Shown piece after piece: positions 25,034 to 32,638 of a stretch of 42,946 nt of DNA (positions are counted from its first letter, which is position 1; every line of letters starts with the position of its first letter). Source of the stretch: a virus. Below the pieces are notes generated by a model. The model was not told the DNA's origin and did no database searches. It saw only the letters and a program-made list of their open reading frames with translations. Position numbers and translations under genes: made by a program. The stretch covers positions 1 through 42,946 of the IMG/VR virus record IMGVR_UViG_3300026116_000061, one strand, 5' to 3'.

Positions 25034-25314
25034 CTACGGAAGTCCTAGTTGCGGCCGCTGAGGCCGTTCATGCGGAATACCAAAAACCATCATTGGCCTT
25101 CCGATTGGGCCATGATGCTTGTGTTCTCGGAATACTGCGCGGGAGAAATCCCTTCCGCGTAGATTGTGTCTACGAATGGACAGAATGGAGGAGCGGATGG
25201 GACGCAGCTTTCTCAGGCAAATCGACCGAGCCGATGTTATCTGCTGCTTCGTCTACGCAGGTGTCTGCCTCGCCGGATCGGTCGGATGTTTATATTGGGG
25301 CGTTTCGTGAGTAA
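25030..25314 (+). CDS. Ribosome modulation factor-like small protein, copy 2
   Basis: The 94-aa product has an N-terminal helix, then GHDACVLGILRGRNPFR and YEWTEWRSGWDAAFSGKS, with the same Gly/Ala, NPF and W-x2-GWDAA layout as the gene at 24691. The last 25 residues are Ser/Ala-rich and may be free. The pair probably arose by duplication or belongs to a larger set of phage RMF-like proteins. A role in acting on host ribosomes or translation is inferred from the family resemblance and unproven. Confidence 0.58.
   Translation: MTTEVLVAAAEAVHAEYQKPSLAFRLGHDACVLGILRGRNPFRVDCVYEWTEWRSGWDAAFSGKSTEPMLSAASSTQVSASPDRSDVYIGAFRE
25197..25310 (+). CDS. Possible nested 37-aa membrane peptide
   Basis: In a second frame inside the RMF-like gene, ATG at 25197 follows GGAGCGG and encodes MGRSFLRQIDRADVICCF and then VYAGVCLAGSVGCLYWGVS, one clear membrane span with four Cys. 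The stop lies four bases before that of the host gene. It could be a true overlapping gene or chance. The ribosome site and clean membrane span argue for it; absence of independent evidence keeps confidence low. Confidence 0.35.
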   Translation: MGRSFLRQIDRADVICCFVYAGVCLAGSVGCLYWGVS

Positions 25315-25380
25315 TTAAACGTCCCTGTCACGTACGGCCTCAACGAGGCCACAACCGGGCATTGCCCAAAGGAGACTACC

Positions 25381-25551
25381 ATGAAGAAGATGTCGTTCGT
25401 TGCTGCGATGAAGGATTATTTCGGCTTGAAGGTGAACCAAACCAGCCTGCAATTCATGCAGGAGATCAAGGCCCTTCAAGGCCCGGATCGGGAATTCTTC
25501 AAGACCCATCTCTCGGATGTGGGTTACGAGGTCATTCCGGCGGCAGCTTAA
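25381..25551 (+). CDS. 56-aa small protein with own terminator
   Basis: The ATG at 25381 follows AAAGGAGACTACC, a strong ribosome site. The product starts MKKMSFVAAMKDYFGLKVNQ and has a helical middle (SLQFMQEIKALQGPDREFFK) and a hydrophobic end. A hairpin terminator follows 20 bases after the stop. The sequence resembles small phage proteins in general composition only. The same CCCTGTCAC-TACGGC block lies upstream (25323-25338) and earlier at 24256-24271. Confidence 0.7.
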   Translation: MKKMSFVAAMKDYFGLKVNQTSLQFMQEIKALQGPDREFFKTHLSDVGYEVIPAAA

Positions 25552-25571
25552 TTCAATCCAGTTAAATTCGG

Positions 25572-25600
25572 CCCCTAGGGAAACCTAGGGGTCTTTTTTT
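25572..25600 (+). terminator. Rho-independent terminator with CCCCTAGG stem
   Basis: CCCCTAGG (25572-25579) and CCTAGGGG (25584-25591) are joined by GAAA, a stable tetraloop type, followed by TCTTTTTTT. It ends the transcript of the small early genes. Confidence 0.9.
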
Positions 25601-25617
25601 GTGCCTAGAGAACTGAA

Positions 25618-26133
25618 ATGAAAACGATTTGGAACCATATAAAGGAGCCGCCTGTGGCCAAAGTACCGGCAAGAAAACCCAACCCCCATGAAGACCGTTA
25701 CCCCGTCGCTGATTGGATTTATTCAGGCAGTACCAGCGGGCCTTTGTGTATCAAAGACTTGACTTGCTGTGGTGTCAAAGAAATCCACGGTGTTCAGCAA
25801 CAACATCACTATGTCAACCGGGCGCAAGTCGAAAGGGACGGTTTCGGCAGCCCTGTTCAATACGTCTCTGAGACACCGGAGACAATTCTCCGTGGTCTTC
25901 AAAAACTCATTCCAGAGGTTACTCATGGTCGCCATCGGCCGTTTTGGATTTACACGGTCACCAACGGGACGACCCTCGGCGAGGAACTCAAGGAACTGAT
26001 CGAGCGTAATGGTTTCGGTGAAGTCATCGTGACCAAACGGAAGAGGAATGAAAATTCCGGTAACGATGTTCGTGTCTATCTTTGGACAATGGACAAGAAA
26101 TTCCTGACCTTCGATCTGGGTAAACTCAAATGA
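25618..26133 (+). CDS. Unknown 171-aa protein
   Basis: The first gene after the second rightward terminator. The 171-aa protein has a short helix, an acidic/basic N-terminus with PHEDRYPVADWIYSG, a Cys pair (DLTCCGVKEI), and a C-terminal part with alternating strands and helices (IYTVTNGTTLGEELKELIER, then VIVTKRKRNENSG). No known motif is recognised. Its stop overlaps the next start as ATGA. Confidence 0.7.
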   Translation: MKTIWNHIKEPPVAKVPARKPNPHEDRYPVADWIYSGSTSGPLCIKDLTCCGVKEIHGVQQQHHYVNRAQVERDGFGSPVQYVSETPETILRGLQKLIPEVTHGRHRPFWIYTVTNGTTLGEELKELIERNGFGEVIVTKRKRNENSGNDVRVYLWTMDKKFLTFDLGKLK

Positions 26134-26192
26134 ACGCCGGGTGGGTTTTCGCAGTCATCTTTATTTTCCTCGCAATCGGGAGCCAGCTATGA
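26130..26192 (+). CDS. 20-residue membrane peptide
   Basis: ATG overlaps the upstream stop and its own stop overlaps the next ATG, both as ATGA. The product MNAGWVFAVIFIFLAIGSQL is one hydrophobic helix. The exact overlaps on both sides support translation by coupling. Function unknown; comparable to other minute peptides of this region. Confidence 0.5.
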   Translation: MNAGWVFAVIFIFLAIGSQL

Positions 26193-26332
26193 AGAAGCCG
26201 AAGCTGTCTGACACTATGAAAGCCGTATGCCAGTGGCATCGTGACAAAGCGGTATGGCATTGGGCCGCTGGCCGGTGGGATGAATACATCCGTCACATCA
26301 AAATCGCGGATAGTATCACAAAGCGGGGATAA
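26189..26332 (+). CDS. 47-aa aromatic, helical small protein
   Basis: The product MKKPKLSDTMKAVCQWHRDK has a Trp/His-rich middle (AVWHWAAGRWDEYIRHIKIA) and basic end. It starts at an ATGA overlap. No family is recognised. The W-x2-AGRWDEY arrangement is reminiscent of RMF-like helices but too short to assign. Confidence 0.6.
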   Translation: MKKPKLSDTMKAVCQWHRDKAVWHWAAGRWDEYIRHIKIADSITKRG

Positions 26333-26333
26333 T

Positions 26334-26519
26334 ATGGCCCACGGACCCGCAGAAGAACTAACCGGCAAACGCCGGTATCGAACGATTTTACTGTGGTCGA
26401 ATTACAGCCGCTTAGTCCTGCAAGTCGAAGTCTCTTATTGGGATTACGACAAGCGGCGATGGGCGGTGAAGTGGCGTGATGCAACACCGGCTGATCTGCC
26501 GGAAGGAAGTGTAATATGA
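26334..26519 (+). CDS. 61-aa unknown protein
   Basis: ATG at 26334 follows GCGGGGATAAT. The product MAHGPAEELTGKRRYRTILL is strand-rich in its middle (LVLQVEVSYWDYDKRRWAVK) and ends DLPEGSVI. It overlaps the next gene by four bases. No domain is recognised. Confidence 0.62.
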   Translation: MAHGPAEELTGKRRYRTILLWSNYSRLVLQVEVSYWDYDKRRWAVKWRDATPADLPEGSVI

Positions 26520-26704
26520 ATTGGTTGATCTCGATCTTTAAGCCAGGTCATGTTAACGTGTTGAAAATCGGGGCACGGGTACGGCTTCCAGATGGCCGTG
26601 AAGGCGTCGTGACAGGGGGCGCTGTTCACATCGATCTCGATGTCAAGCCCGGAGAGTTCCGTCTCAATTGGACGACCGGGCTCACAAAAGTGAAGGTTCT
26701 CTAA
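26516..26704 (+). CDS. 62-aa small beta-barrel-like protein
   Basis: The product has a hydrophobic N-terminus (MNWLISIFKPG), then RVRLPDGREGVVTGGAVHID, a Gly turn pattern seen in SH3-like barrels. This is a structural guess. It is coupled to the previous gene by ATGA. Confidence 0.6.
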   Translation: MNWLISIFKPGHVNVLKIGARVRLPDGREGVVTGGAVHIDLDVKPGEFRLNWTTGLTKVKVL

Positions 26705-26706
26705 CC

Positions 26707-27123
26707 ATGAAGGTTTTTGTCTATGGTACACTCAAGAAAGGGTTTCACAACCATCGTTGTCTTGAAGGGGCGGTTTATTCAGGGCAGGGAGTTCTCGCCA
26801 CGCCGTTCCGGATGTTCGATACGGGTGGCTTCCCGGTTATCTTACCGGCCACAGAAAATAAGCCGGGTTACTTTCCTACCGGGGAAATATACGAGCTTCC
26901 GGCAGGGCGCGAGGGGGAATTGATCCTCGCTCGGCTTGATCGTCTCGAAGGTGAAGGGATGATGTACCATCGTCGGCAGTTCCAGACTATGGATGGCGAG
27001 GTCGTCTCCGTGTATATCGGAGATGCTCAGTGCTGGCGTCGATTGGACAATCAAGCCCATCTTGGCCCGCAGATCAAAGTCGATGAACTCGGCGAGACTG
27101 TATCATATGTGAGGGCAGCATGA
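26707..27123 (+). CDS. Gamma-glutamylcyclotransferase-like protein
   Basis: The 138-aa protein has the family signature FVYGTLKKG (residues 4-12) as substrate loop, GFPVILP (41-47) and the catalytic Glu in DRLEGEGMMYHRR (Glu81 is the likely base). Length is typical of AIG2/GGCT enzymes, which release 5-oxoproline from gamma-glutamyl amines and peptides. It lies at the head of an operon that contains two glutamine amidotransferases and three ligases. It may therefore remove or cyclise gamma-glutamyl groups in that pathway. The start has no alternative. It overlaps the next gene as ATGA. Confidence 0.88.
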   Translation: MKVFVYGTLKKGFHNHRCLEGAVYSGQGVLATPFRMFDTGGFPVILPATENKPGYFPTGEIYELPAGREGELILARLDRLEGEGMMYHRRQFQTMDGEVVSVYIGDAQCWRRLDNQAHLGPQIKVDELGETVSYVRAA

Positions 27124-27308
27124 GATGCTATGTCACACATAAGCCTTGCACATGCGATCTCGATGACGTGTGTGCGAATGGTTGTTACCATGACGCTGAG
27201 AAGATAGACCTGTCTGATCCAGAGCTTCCTGATCCGTTTCGTGCAGGCGAAATTTCCTCAGATCACCACTTATTCTACTTGAATGGAATTGATCGGGGAA
27301 CACCATGA
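27120..27308 (+). CDS. 62-aa Cys-rich small protein
   Basis: The product begins MRCYVTHKPCTCDLDDVCAN followed by GCYHDAE. Five Cys residues in 22 positions with His suggest metal binding. The C-terminal half is acidic. Neighbouring genes overlap by ATGA on both sides. No family is recognised. Confidence 0.65.
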   Translation: MRCYVTHKPCTCDLDDVCANGCYHDAEKIDLSDPELPDPFRAGEISSDHHLFYLNGIDRGTP

Positions 27309-27478
27309 ACCCATACATTTTGCGTCGCAGAATGATTTGCTTTCATAAATGGGTAAGATGCTGGCACAGGATAGTTGACGCGCCGATTGCCGGACCGGAC
27401 CCCTACTGCGAGGCGTTTTATTATTGCTTAAAATGCCGCACCACCGCGCTCTCTCAAAAGGATCGAAAATCGCGATGA
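27305..27478 (+). CDS. 57-aa Cys/Arg-rich small protein
   Basis: The ATG at 27305 overlaps the previous stop. The product MNPYILRRRMICFHKWVRCW continues with HRIVDAP and PYCEAFYYCLKCRTTALS. The CLKC knuckle with upstream Cys could hold one zinc. Basic N-terminus. Its stop overlaps the next start as ATGA. Confidence 0.55.
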   Translation: MNPYILRRRMICFHKWVRCWHRIVDAPIAGPDPYCEAFYYCLKCRTTALSQKDRKSR

Positions 27479-27711
27479 CGATACATGATGAAATCCAGTC
27501 GCTTAAACGCCAGATGAACGCTCTGGAGAAGCGTACTGCACCCCGAATGGAGTACGCCCTCGTTGTCTACTACGGACAGCCAATGGAAGCCCAAGACCTG
27601 ATGAACCGCAAAGCTGATGAGGGTTGGACGGTGGTCAGTGTCTCGGCGCAAAACGGCCCTGTTACTTCAAATGGGCACTACACCATCACACTGGCGAGGC
27701 CACGATCATGA
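27475..27711 (+). CDS. 78-aa protein with short coiled coil and DUF4177-like end
   Basis: The ATG at 27475 has AAAAGGA upstream. The N-terminal helix DEIQSLKRQMNALEKR is a probable short coiled coil. The C-terminal part ALVVYYGQPMEAQDLMNRKA, then DEGWTVVSVSAQNG and YTITLARP, has the strand-helix-strand pattern of DUF4177-type proteins. The resemblance is general. Function unknown. Confidence 0.62.
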   Translation: MTIHDEIQSLKRQMNALEKRTAPRMEYALVVYYGQPMEAQDLMNRKADEGWTVVSVSAQNGPVTSNGHYTITLARPRS

Positions 27712-27983
27712 CCATTGCAACCCGGCTGGCGCTGGAAATGATGCTTGAAGCATTCGACGCGCCGTCATGTGAAACAGCCACAACTAACCGAGCGATAACA
27801 GCGGCTCGTAAAGCTCTCCGCGCCATACCGCAAGGGCCGGTGGCGTGGCAGCGCCGTCGAACAGATCGACACGGTAAATGGCAGGATTGGGTTGAATGTT
27901 CAGCCGATCCTCAAGATCAGCAGCGGTATCGTAACGCAGGTTACGAAATTCGTCCGCTCTACGCGGCAGCGGAGGCGATATGA
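27708..27983 (+). CDS. 91-aa unknown protein
   Basis: ATGA-coupled to both neighbours. The N-terminal half is helical (ATRLALEMMLEAFDAPSCET, then RAITAARKALRAI). The C-terminal part QWRRRTDRHGKWQDWVECSA-like segment (residues 47-70) and YEIRPLYAA end look like small phage proteins that carry a W-x3-C strand. No named domain. Confidence 0.6.
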   Translation: MTIATRLALEMMLEAFDAPSCETATTNRAITAARKALRAIPQGPVAWQRRRTDRHGKWQDWVECSADPQDQQRYRNAGYEIRPLYAAAEAI

Positions 27984-28789
27984 TCGCAGCAAAATTCACC
28001 GATGAAATCGGCGAGGAAATAGCCGCGTTGATGCGGGAGCAAGTCAAAGCTACGCATTGTGCGGGTAGTGTCCTCTTCGATCAACCGGAACATCCGAAAG
28101 GATGGAGTTTCAAGGGGGAGGTTTGTTACAGGCCGGTTTCCGAACATCTTGCGTACCAAAAGAAACACCCGGATCATTTCGGGATTTTCTACGGAGGGTA
28201 TGTTCCTATCGGTGAGGGGACTGGGGTAAACTGGCCGTGTGATTGGGAAAGGCCTGAGGCAAAAGAATGGCTAGAGGCAATCCTTGATCCGGAAGGTATT
28301 TTCAAAGGTGTTCTTCCGTATCTCTGGAAAACTGCACCCGACGATATCCTTCGTGATCATGGCTTTGTCTACAAGAATGTCCTAGATAAAAATTGCAATG
28401 CTGGTCTTCTCTGGACGTTCATGCAGGCATCAAGGTTGATGTTCGAGAACCGAGGCCGAATGAAGTCCTTCATCGCTGCTCGAAAGGAACTACCATTACG
28501 GACGGCTACCGTCGTTGCGCTTACTATTCAGGAATTTAGTGAAGGGCTCTGGGGTAACGTAATGGTAGTCCACGGAGAACCTTTCGGCACGCAAGGTTTT
28601 AGAAAGGCTGGCTATGCTCTCGCTGGAAAGCTTACACCGGTTTCTAGGCACTCACCGGGGCGATCCGCCGATTGTTTCGGAGGCGCGACGCCCATCGACT
28701 ACCGACTTGAAACTCAACGAAAATCTCTCCGAGAGTGGGTCACTCTTTTTGAAAAGGCAGCACAGGATGGTAAACACGTCGAAGTTTAA
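27980..28789 (+). CDS. Unknown 269-aa protein of the amide-ligase cluster
   Basis: The protein starts MIAAKFTDEIGEEIAALMRE. It is a soluble, globular-looking sequence with strands and helices throughout, including GFVYKNVLDKNCNAGLLW and LRTATVVALTIQEFSEGLWG. No catalytic signature is recognised. It overlaps the class I amidotransferase gene by 23 bases and the preceding gene by four, so it belongs to the same operon. It may be an enzyme or partner of the pathway. The name is left open on purpose. Confidence 0.78.
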   Translation: MIAAKFTDEIGEEIAALMREQVKATHCAGSVLFDQPEHPKGWSFKGEVCYRPVSEHLAYQKKHPDHFGIFYGGYVPIGEGTGVNWPCDWERPEAKEWLEAILDPEGIFKGVLPYLWKTAPDDILRDHGFVYKNVLDKNCNAGLLWTFMQASRLMFENRGRMKSFIAARKELPLRTATVVALTIQEFSEGLWGNVMVVHGEPFGTQGFRKAGYALAGKLTPVSRHSPGRSADCFGGATPIDYRLETQRKSLREWVTLFEKAAQDGKHVEV

Positions 28790-29447
28790 GGTCTTCGTCA
28801 TCGGGCGTAATCACGGGGTAGAGCGGCTGTTCTATGCTCGTGGGTACGACCCCGCTGATAGCATCAAGAAAGCGGATGTGGTTGTATGGACCGGCGGAAG
28901 TGATGTATCCCCGGAACTGTACAACGAGCCGAAGCATCCGTTGACGTGCGTCTACCCCGCACGAGACAAGTGGGAAAAGGCTGCCTTCGAGGTTGCTAAC
29001 GATGGCAAGAAACTCCTCGTTGGTATTTGTAGAGGGGCGCAGTTCCTTAACGTCATGAACGGGGGCTCACTCTGGCAAGACGTGAATAATCATGCCATTC
29101 GTGGCGAGCATCCGATGACCTACATCAAAGGCTTAGCCGCAGATGGGATGACGCGTGAACGGATCGTCATGGTGAACTCGACGCACCATCAGCAAATGAT
29201 CCCTCGGCTCCAAGCTCCGGCGTTCATCTGGGGCAAGGCAGGCGAGAGCACAAGGAAGATCGCGGGCAATCGACTGAATGGAGGTAAAGGGGATTACTTC
29301 AAACTGATCCCATCGCCCGGCCATTCGACTGATGCGGAAATCGTCTACTACCCGAAGACGAGAAGTCTTTGTTTTCAACCTCATCCTGAATACAACAGCA
29401 GGTCTACTCAGGATGTTTTCTGGGACTGCATGGAAAGGGCAGCTTAA
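28767..29447 (+). CDS. Class I glutamine amidotransferase / gamma-glutamyl hydrolase-like (peptidase C26 type)
   Basis: I choose the ATG at 28767, giving 226 aa; the open frame extends further upstream without a ribosome site. VWTGGSDVSPELY (40-52) is the oxyanion-side strand of this fold. GICRGAQFLNVMNGG (86-100) carries the nucleophile Cys88 in a nucleophile elbow. FQPHPEY holds His206 and Glu208 of the triad. This is the full catalytic set of class I amidotransferases and C26 gamma-glutamyl hydrolases. It is not fused to a synthetase. It lies next to the class II enzyme, with stop and ATG adjacent. It probably hydrolyses gamma-glutamyl bonds or supplies ammonia. Confidence 0.88.
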   Translation: MVNTSKFKVFVIGRNHGVERLFYARGYDPADSIKKADVVVWTGGSDVSPELYNEPKHPLTCVYPARDKWEKAAFEVANDGKKLLVGICRGAQFLNVMNGGSLWQDVNNHAIRGEHPMTYIKGLAADGMTRERIVMVNSTHHQQMIPRLQAPAFIWGKAGESTRKIAGNRLNGGKGDYFKLIPSPGHSTDAEIVYYPKTRSLCFQPHPEYNSRSTQDVFWDCMERAA

Positions 29448-30836
29448 ATGTGTGGTTTGTCAGGTGTTCTCTCGAACCGACTGAATGGTTCCGAAGAGGG
29501 CTTGTTTCGTGATCTTCTGAATATCTCCTCCCTTCGGGGGTTTCAAGGCAGCGGGGTGATGGTGCATTCGAAGCCAGCCATCCTCTACCCGCCGAAGAGA
29601 CCCGGTGTAGTCAGGGTGATCCGTAGTCGTTTTGTCTCCGGCGCATTGGCTTATTCAGATGAGCTGGATGAAGCGCTCAAGGGGGATAACACGGCGATCA
29701 TCGGCCATGCTCGTTGGCCCACGAAGGGTGGTACGGAAGACAAGTCGATCCATCCACATCGGCACGGCCATATCATCGGGGTCCACAACGGGACGCTGTA
29801 TAAGGTCGCCGGGCAGGACTTGAAAGACGGTGAGAACGACAGCAGTCAATTCTTCAAGGCGGTGTCAGAGGTCGGTATCACGGAGGCAATCAAAGATACT
29901 CGTGGTGCGTATGCCTTCGTCTGGATCGACGAGAGAGAACAGACTTTGAACTTCCTCCGCAACTATCAGCGGACACTGTACTTCAAGAACGTCGGGTACA
30001 ATAAACACATCCAGACTTTGTACTGGGCGTCAGAACAATCCATGCTCGATTTCATCTTCGAGCGGTCGTATCGTGGGACGAATACATGGGACACATATAT
30101 GCCCGTGGATACTCTCATCAAATACCCGCTTCAACCCGGCCATCGGATCGTTCCAGTCGAAGTAGTGAAGGACTTCAAACCAATCCCTTTTGTGTACAAG
30201 CCGACCCCGACGGCGGATACGGATACGGTGTCTGGTGCTAGGGCTTGGCGAGGAAGAGAATACACAGGACGGTTCTCTGATCCTGATTTGATTTTCAACC
30301 CTGTCACAAATCGCATGGAACCCGCGTGTTCTGTCCCGCTGTTGCCACCACCTGCTCTGTCAAAGAAAGAGGAACGTCGAGCGAAGGCGATAGAGAGGGG
30401 CCTCCAAAAAGCCCGTGAACGTCAGAACATACAGGAGGCCGCCGCGAAAGCGAGCGGTACATTTCGCGAAGAACCTCGCGGTGAGTCTGTTGACGAGACG
30501 ACGGAAACGGAGATTGAGGCAAATACCCCTCCTCCGACGAGGTACAACCACAATCACCGAGGAATAGATGATCTCCCGTGGACACACAACCACGGAGGCC
30601 ACAGGCTGAATGATACCGTTCAAGACTTGTTCCCAGATCGTCAACGGTGGGCTCGTGGGTACTACGGGAAATCGTGCTCGTGGTGCGGAGAAGTGGCAAA
30701 GGCCGGTGATAGAGTAGTACCCGTCGGAAGCGATCTCGGCGGTAGTGATGATTTCGTATGCTTGGACTGCTCGAAGTACGATGGCTGCAAAGAGTGGCTC
30801 GACGGCAAAACCCCTGTAACTGTGACAATGGATTGA
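29448..30836 (+). CDS. Class II (Ntn) glutamine amidotransferase with C-terminal zinc-finger-like domain
   Basis: The 462-aa protein starts MCGLSGVLS, so Cys2 becomes the N-terminal nucleophile after removal of Met, as in asparagine synthetase and PurF. GHARWPTKGG and GVHNGTL are the typical substrate-binding segments. DSSQFF follows. The glutaminase part covers about residues 1-250. No synthetase domain follows. Instead there is a charged linker (about 290-385) and a Cys-rich end (CSWCGE near 410 and CLDCSKYDGC near 440), probably a zinc ribbon. It should release ammonia from glutamine for, or carry amide nitrogen to, the ligases encoded behind it. It follows the C26-like gene directly. Confidence 0.9.
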   Translation: MCGLSGVLSNRLNGSEEGLFRDLLNISSLRGFQGSGVMVHSKPAILYPPKRPGVVRVIRSRFVSGALAYSDELDEALKGDNTAIIGHARWPTKGGTEDKSIHPHRHGHIIGVHNGTLYKVAGQDLKDGENDSSQFFKAVSEVGITEAIKDTRGAYAFVWIDEREQTLNFLRNYQRTLYFKNVGYNKHIQTLYWASEQSMLDFIFERSYRGTNTWDTYMPVDTLIKYPLQPGHRIVPVEVVKDFKPIPFVYKPTPTADTDTVSGARAWRGREYTGRFSDPDLIFNPVTNRMEPACSVPLLPPPALSKKEERRAKAIERGLQKARERQNIQEAAAKASGTFREEPRGESVDETTETEIEANTPPPTRYNHNHRGIDDLPWTHNHGGHRLNDTVQDLFPDRQRWARGYYGKSCSWCGEVAKAGDRVVPVGSDLGGSDDFVCLDCSKYDGCKEWLDGKTPVTVTMD

Positions 30837-30840
30837 GAAC

Positions 30841-31650
30841 ATGATCCGCATTGGTGCTGACCCTGAATTCTTCGTTCGCCAGAATAACCAGTTTATCTCT
30901 GGCCATGTCTTCAAATGTGGGACGAAAGAAGCCCCACTGAAAACAGCGCATGGTTTTGTCCAAGTGGACGGGCTTGCGCTGGAGGCAAATGTCCGGCCGA
31001 GTTCTACAAAAGAAGAATTTATCCAGAATGTTCAAGGGGTTATCGAAGACCTGAACCAAATCGTTGCCAAGAAACAGTGCATCATCGTCGCCAAACCGAC
31101 GGCCCCGTTCAGCAAAAAATACCTCGCCAAGCTCCCGAGGTATGTCTCCAACCTAGGTTGTAACCCCGATTACAACGCTTATACCGGAGGCATGAACGAC
31201 ACTCCTGATCGTGAACTCCCATTCAGAACCGGTGCCGGTCATATCCATATCGGTTGGACGGAAGGCCAAGATACCAGCGATATGGAGCATATCGAGAAGT
31301 GCATTCTTCTCGTGAAAACACTGGACTATTTCGTCGGGTTACGGACACTGAAATACGACACGGACGCACAGCGTCGGGAATTGTACGGCTGTGCTGGCGC
31401 GTTCCGGCCGAAGTCGTACGGCGTGGAGTACCGTGTTCCGTCGTCAGCGTGGTGTACTTCCCCTGAGCTTATGGGAATGATCTTCGATGCAACGATGGCT
31501 GCGGTGGACTACGCTCAGGACGGTGATATCAACAAGAAGTTTGATAACTTCGCACAAGTCGCCATCGACAAGAACATGACCGAATGGGATGAAATCAATC
31601 CCGAGGTCGCGGCTGAGATCAAGTACGAGGGTGCCAATGCGTCCGCATAG
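30841..31650 (+). CDS. phiEco32-type amidoligase (COOH-NH2 ligase, GS-like fold)
   Basis: The 269-aa protein has the family pattern: IGADPEFF (4-11), QVDGLALEANV (41-51, Glu48 likely metal ligand), GAGHIHIGW (about 124-132) and YGVEYRVPSSAW. These match the glutamine-synthetase-like amidoligases first seen in phage phiEco32 and relatives. They are predicted to join a carboxyl group to an amine with ATP. Substrates are unknown. It lies four bases behind the class II amidotransferase and overlaps the next gene by 14 bases. Confidence 0.88.
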   Translation: MIRIGADPEFFVRQNNQFISGHVFKCGTKEAPLKTAHGFVQVDGLALEANVRPSSTKEEFIQNVQGVIEDLNQIVAKKQCIIVAKPTAPFSKKYLAKLPRYVSNLGCNPDYNAYTGGMNDTPDRELPFRTGAGHIHIGWTEGQDTSDMEHIEKCILLVKTLDYFVGLRTLKYDTDAQRRELYGCAGAFRPKSYGVEYRVPSSAWCTSPELMGMIFDATMAAVDYAQDGDINKKFDNFAQVAIDKNMTEWDEINPEVAAEIKYEGANASA

Positions 31651-32638
31651 AAATCCGGCTGGCGATCTTATCCGGATCGCAAGGAACCAACTCTATCTCG
31701 ATGCAGTAATGGGGAACGTTCTCCAAGAAAATTGGCCCACTGATGTTGGCTTCGACGCTCGCGCCGATCTCAGTGAGTTGGAAAATTGGCCCCCCGATCA
31801 ACCTAACGATTGGGCTCTCGGATTGGATCGATTTCCACCAATGTGGTCTGGTGGGCTCCAACTTCCTATGACGAGAGCTTTTCGATTAGCGGGGGATGAG
31901 GGGGCTCCGCCTAGAGCTGCCCGAGACCAGCAAGAAATGATTATGGCTTTCAATAAGTGGAAAGCCCTAGACTTGAAGAAACTGAAACAGGGTGACCCGA
32001 TTATCCGGGATGTTTCCCTACCTCCGTTTCGTGTGGCCTACGATACCCATGAGCAGATCAACACTAAGCTGAACAATACCGTTATCATGATAAAAGACAA
32101 TCCGTTTTATGTACGGATGGTTTATGATCTTGGTGACGGTCAATTCGGTCTGTGTGTCTCTGACAGAGAGGGGACTAATTACGGCATTTCTTACGCTGAC
32201 GTAGCTGATTGCCGCCCGATTGCTCCGGGGTATGTCACTAGGAACAGTGCAGTCTTCTGGCTGTATCGGGGACCGGAGAGGCAGAACCAACAAGGCATGA
32301 ACCATCGGAATACATTCATCCGTGGTGTTAATCAACAGCAACATTCCGGGGCGCGGTATGACTTCCTTCTCGACGCCTTATCAAGCCGGAAGGATATTCC
32401 ATATGAACCGGCACTAGGAAAGATGATCGAGAATGAAGCTGTGGGTACGCTCCGATTGAGTAACAACATAGCGTTGTTCCAGTCTGGAAAGAAAGGGGCA
32501 CCGATAGGTGTGGAATACTGCGGCAGAAACTTCGGGCTTTTGATTGACACTACGGTAAAAGTTCTCGATGAGCATGATCTTCGCCCGTCGTGGATACACA
32601 AAGATTTAGCGGCGGTTAACCTTCGTGTGAGGGGATGA
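31637..32638 (+). CDS. Unknown 333-aa protein between two amidoligase genes
   Basis: I set the start at ATG 31637; an in-frame upstream ATG would add 16 residues overlapping the ligase. The product MRPHRNPAGDLIRIARNQLY has a hydrophilic N-terminal third with VGFDARADLSELENWPPDQP and a beta-rich second part (RVAYDTHEQINTKLNNTVIM, then VKVLDEHDLRPSWIHKDL). No catalytic signature, signal peptide or membrane span is seen. It could be the protein substrate, a carrier or a partner of the ligases. It overlaps the next gene by four bases (ATGA). Confidence 0.75.
   Translation: MRPHRNPAGDLIRIARNQLYLDAVMGNVLQENWPTDVGFDARADLSELENWPPDQPNDWALGLDRFPPMWSGGLQLPMTRAFRLAGDEGAPPRAARDQQEMIMAFNKWKALDLKKLKQGDPIIRDVSLPPFRVAYDTHEQINTKLNNTVIMIKDNPFYVRMVYDLGDGQFGLCVSDREGTNYGISYADVADCRPIAPGYVTRNSAVFWLYRGPERQNQQGMNHRNTFIRGVNQQQHSGARYDFLLDALSSRKDIPYEPALGKMIENEAVGTLRLSNNIALFQSGKKGAPIGVEYCGRNFGLLIDTTVKVLDEHDLRPSWIHKDLAAVNLRVRG

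Noticed and set aside
30304-31059. Minus-strand frames of 251 and 184 codons opposite amidotransferase and amidoligase genes
   Set aside because: The plus-strand genes have complete catalytic motifs; the minus frames have low-quality composition and no operon context.
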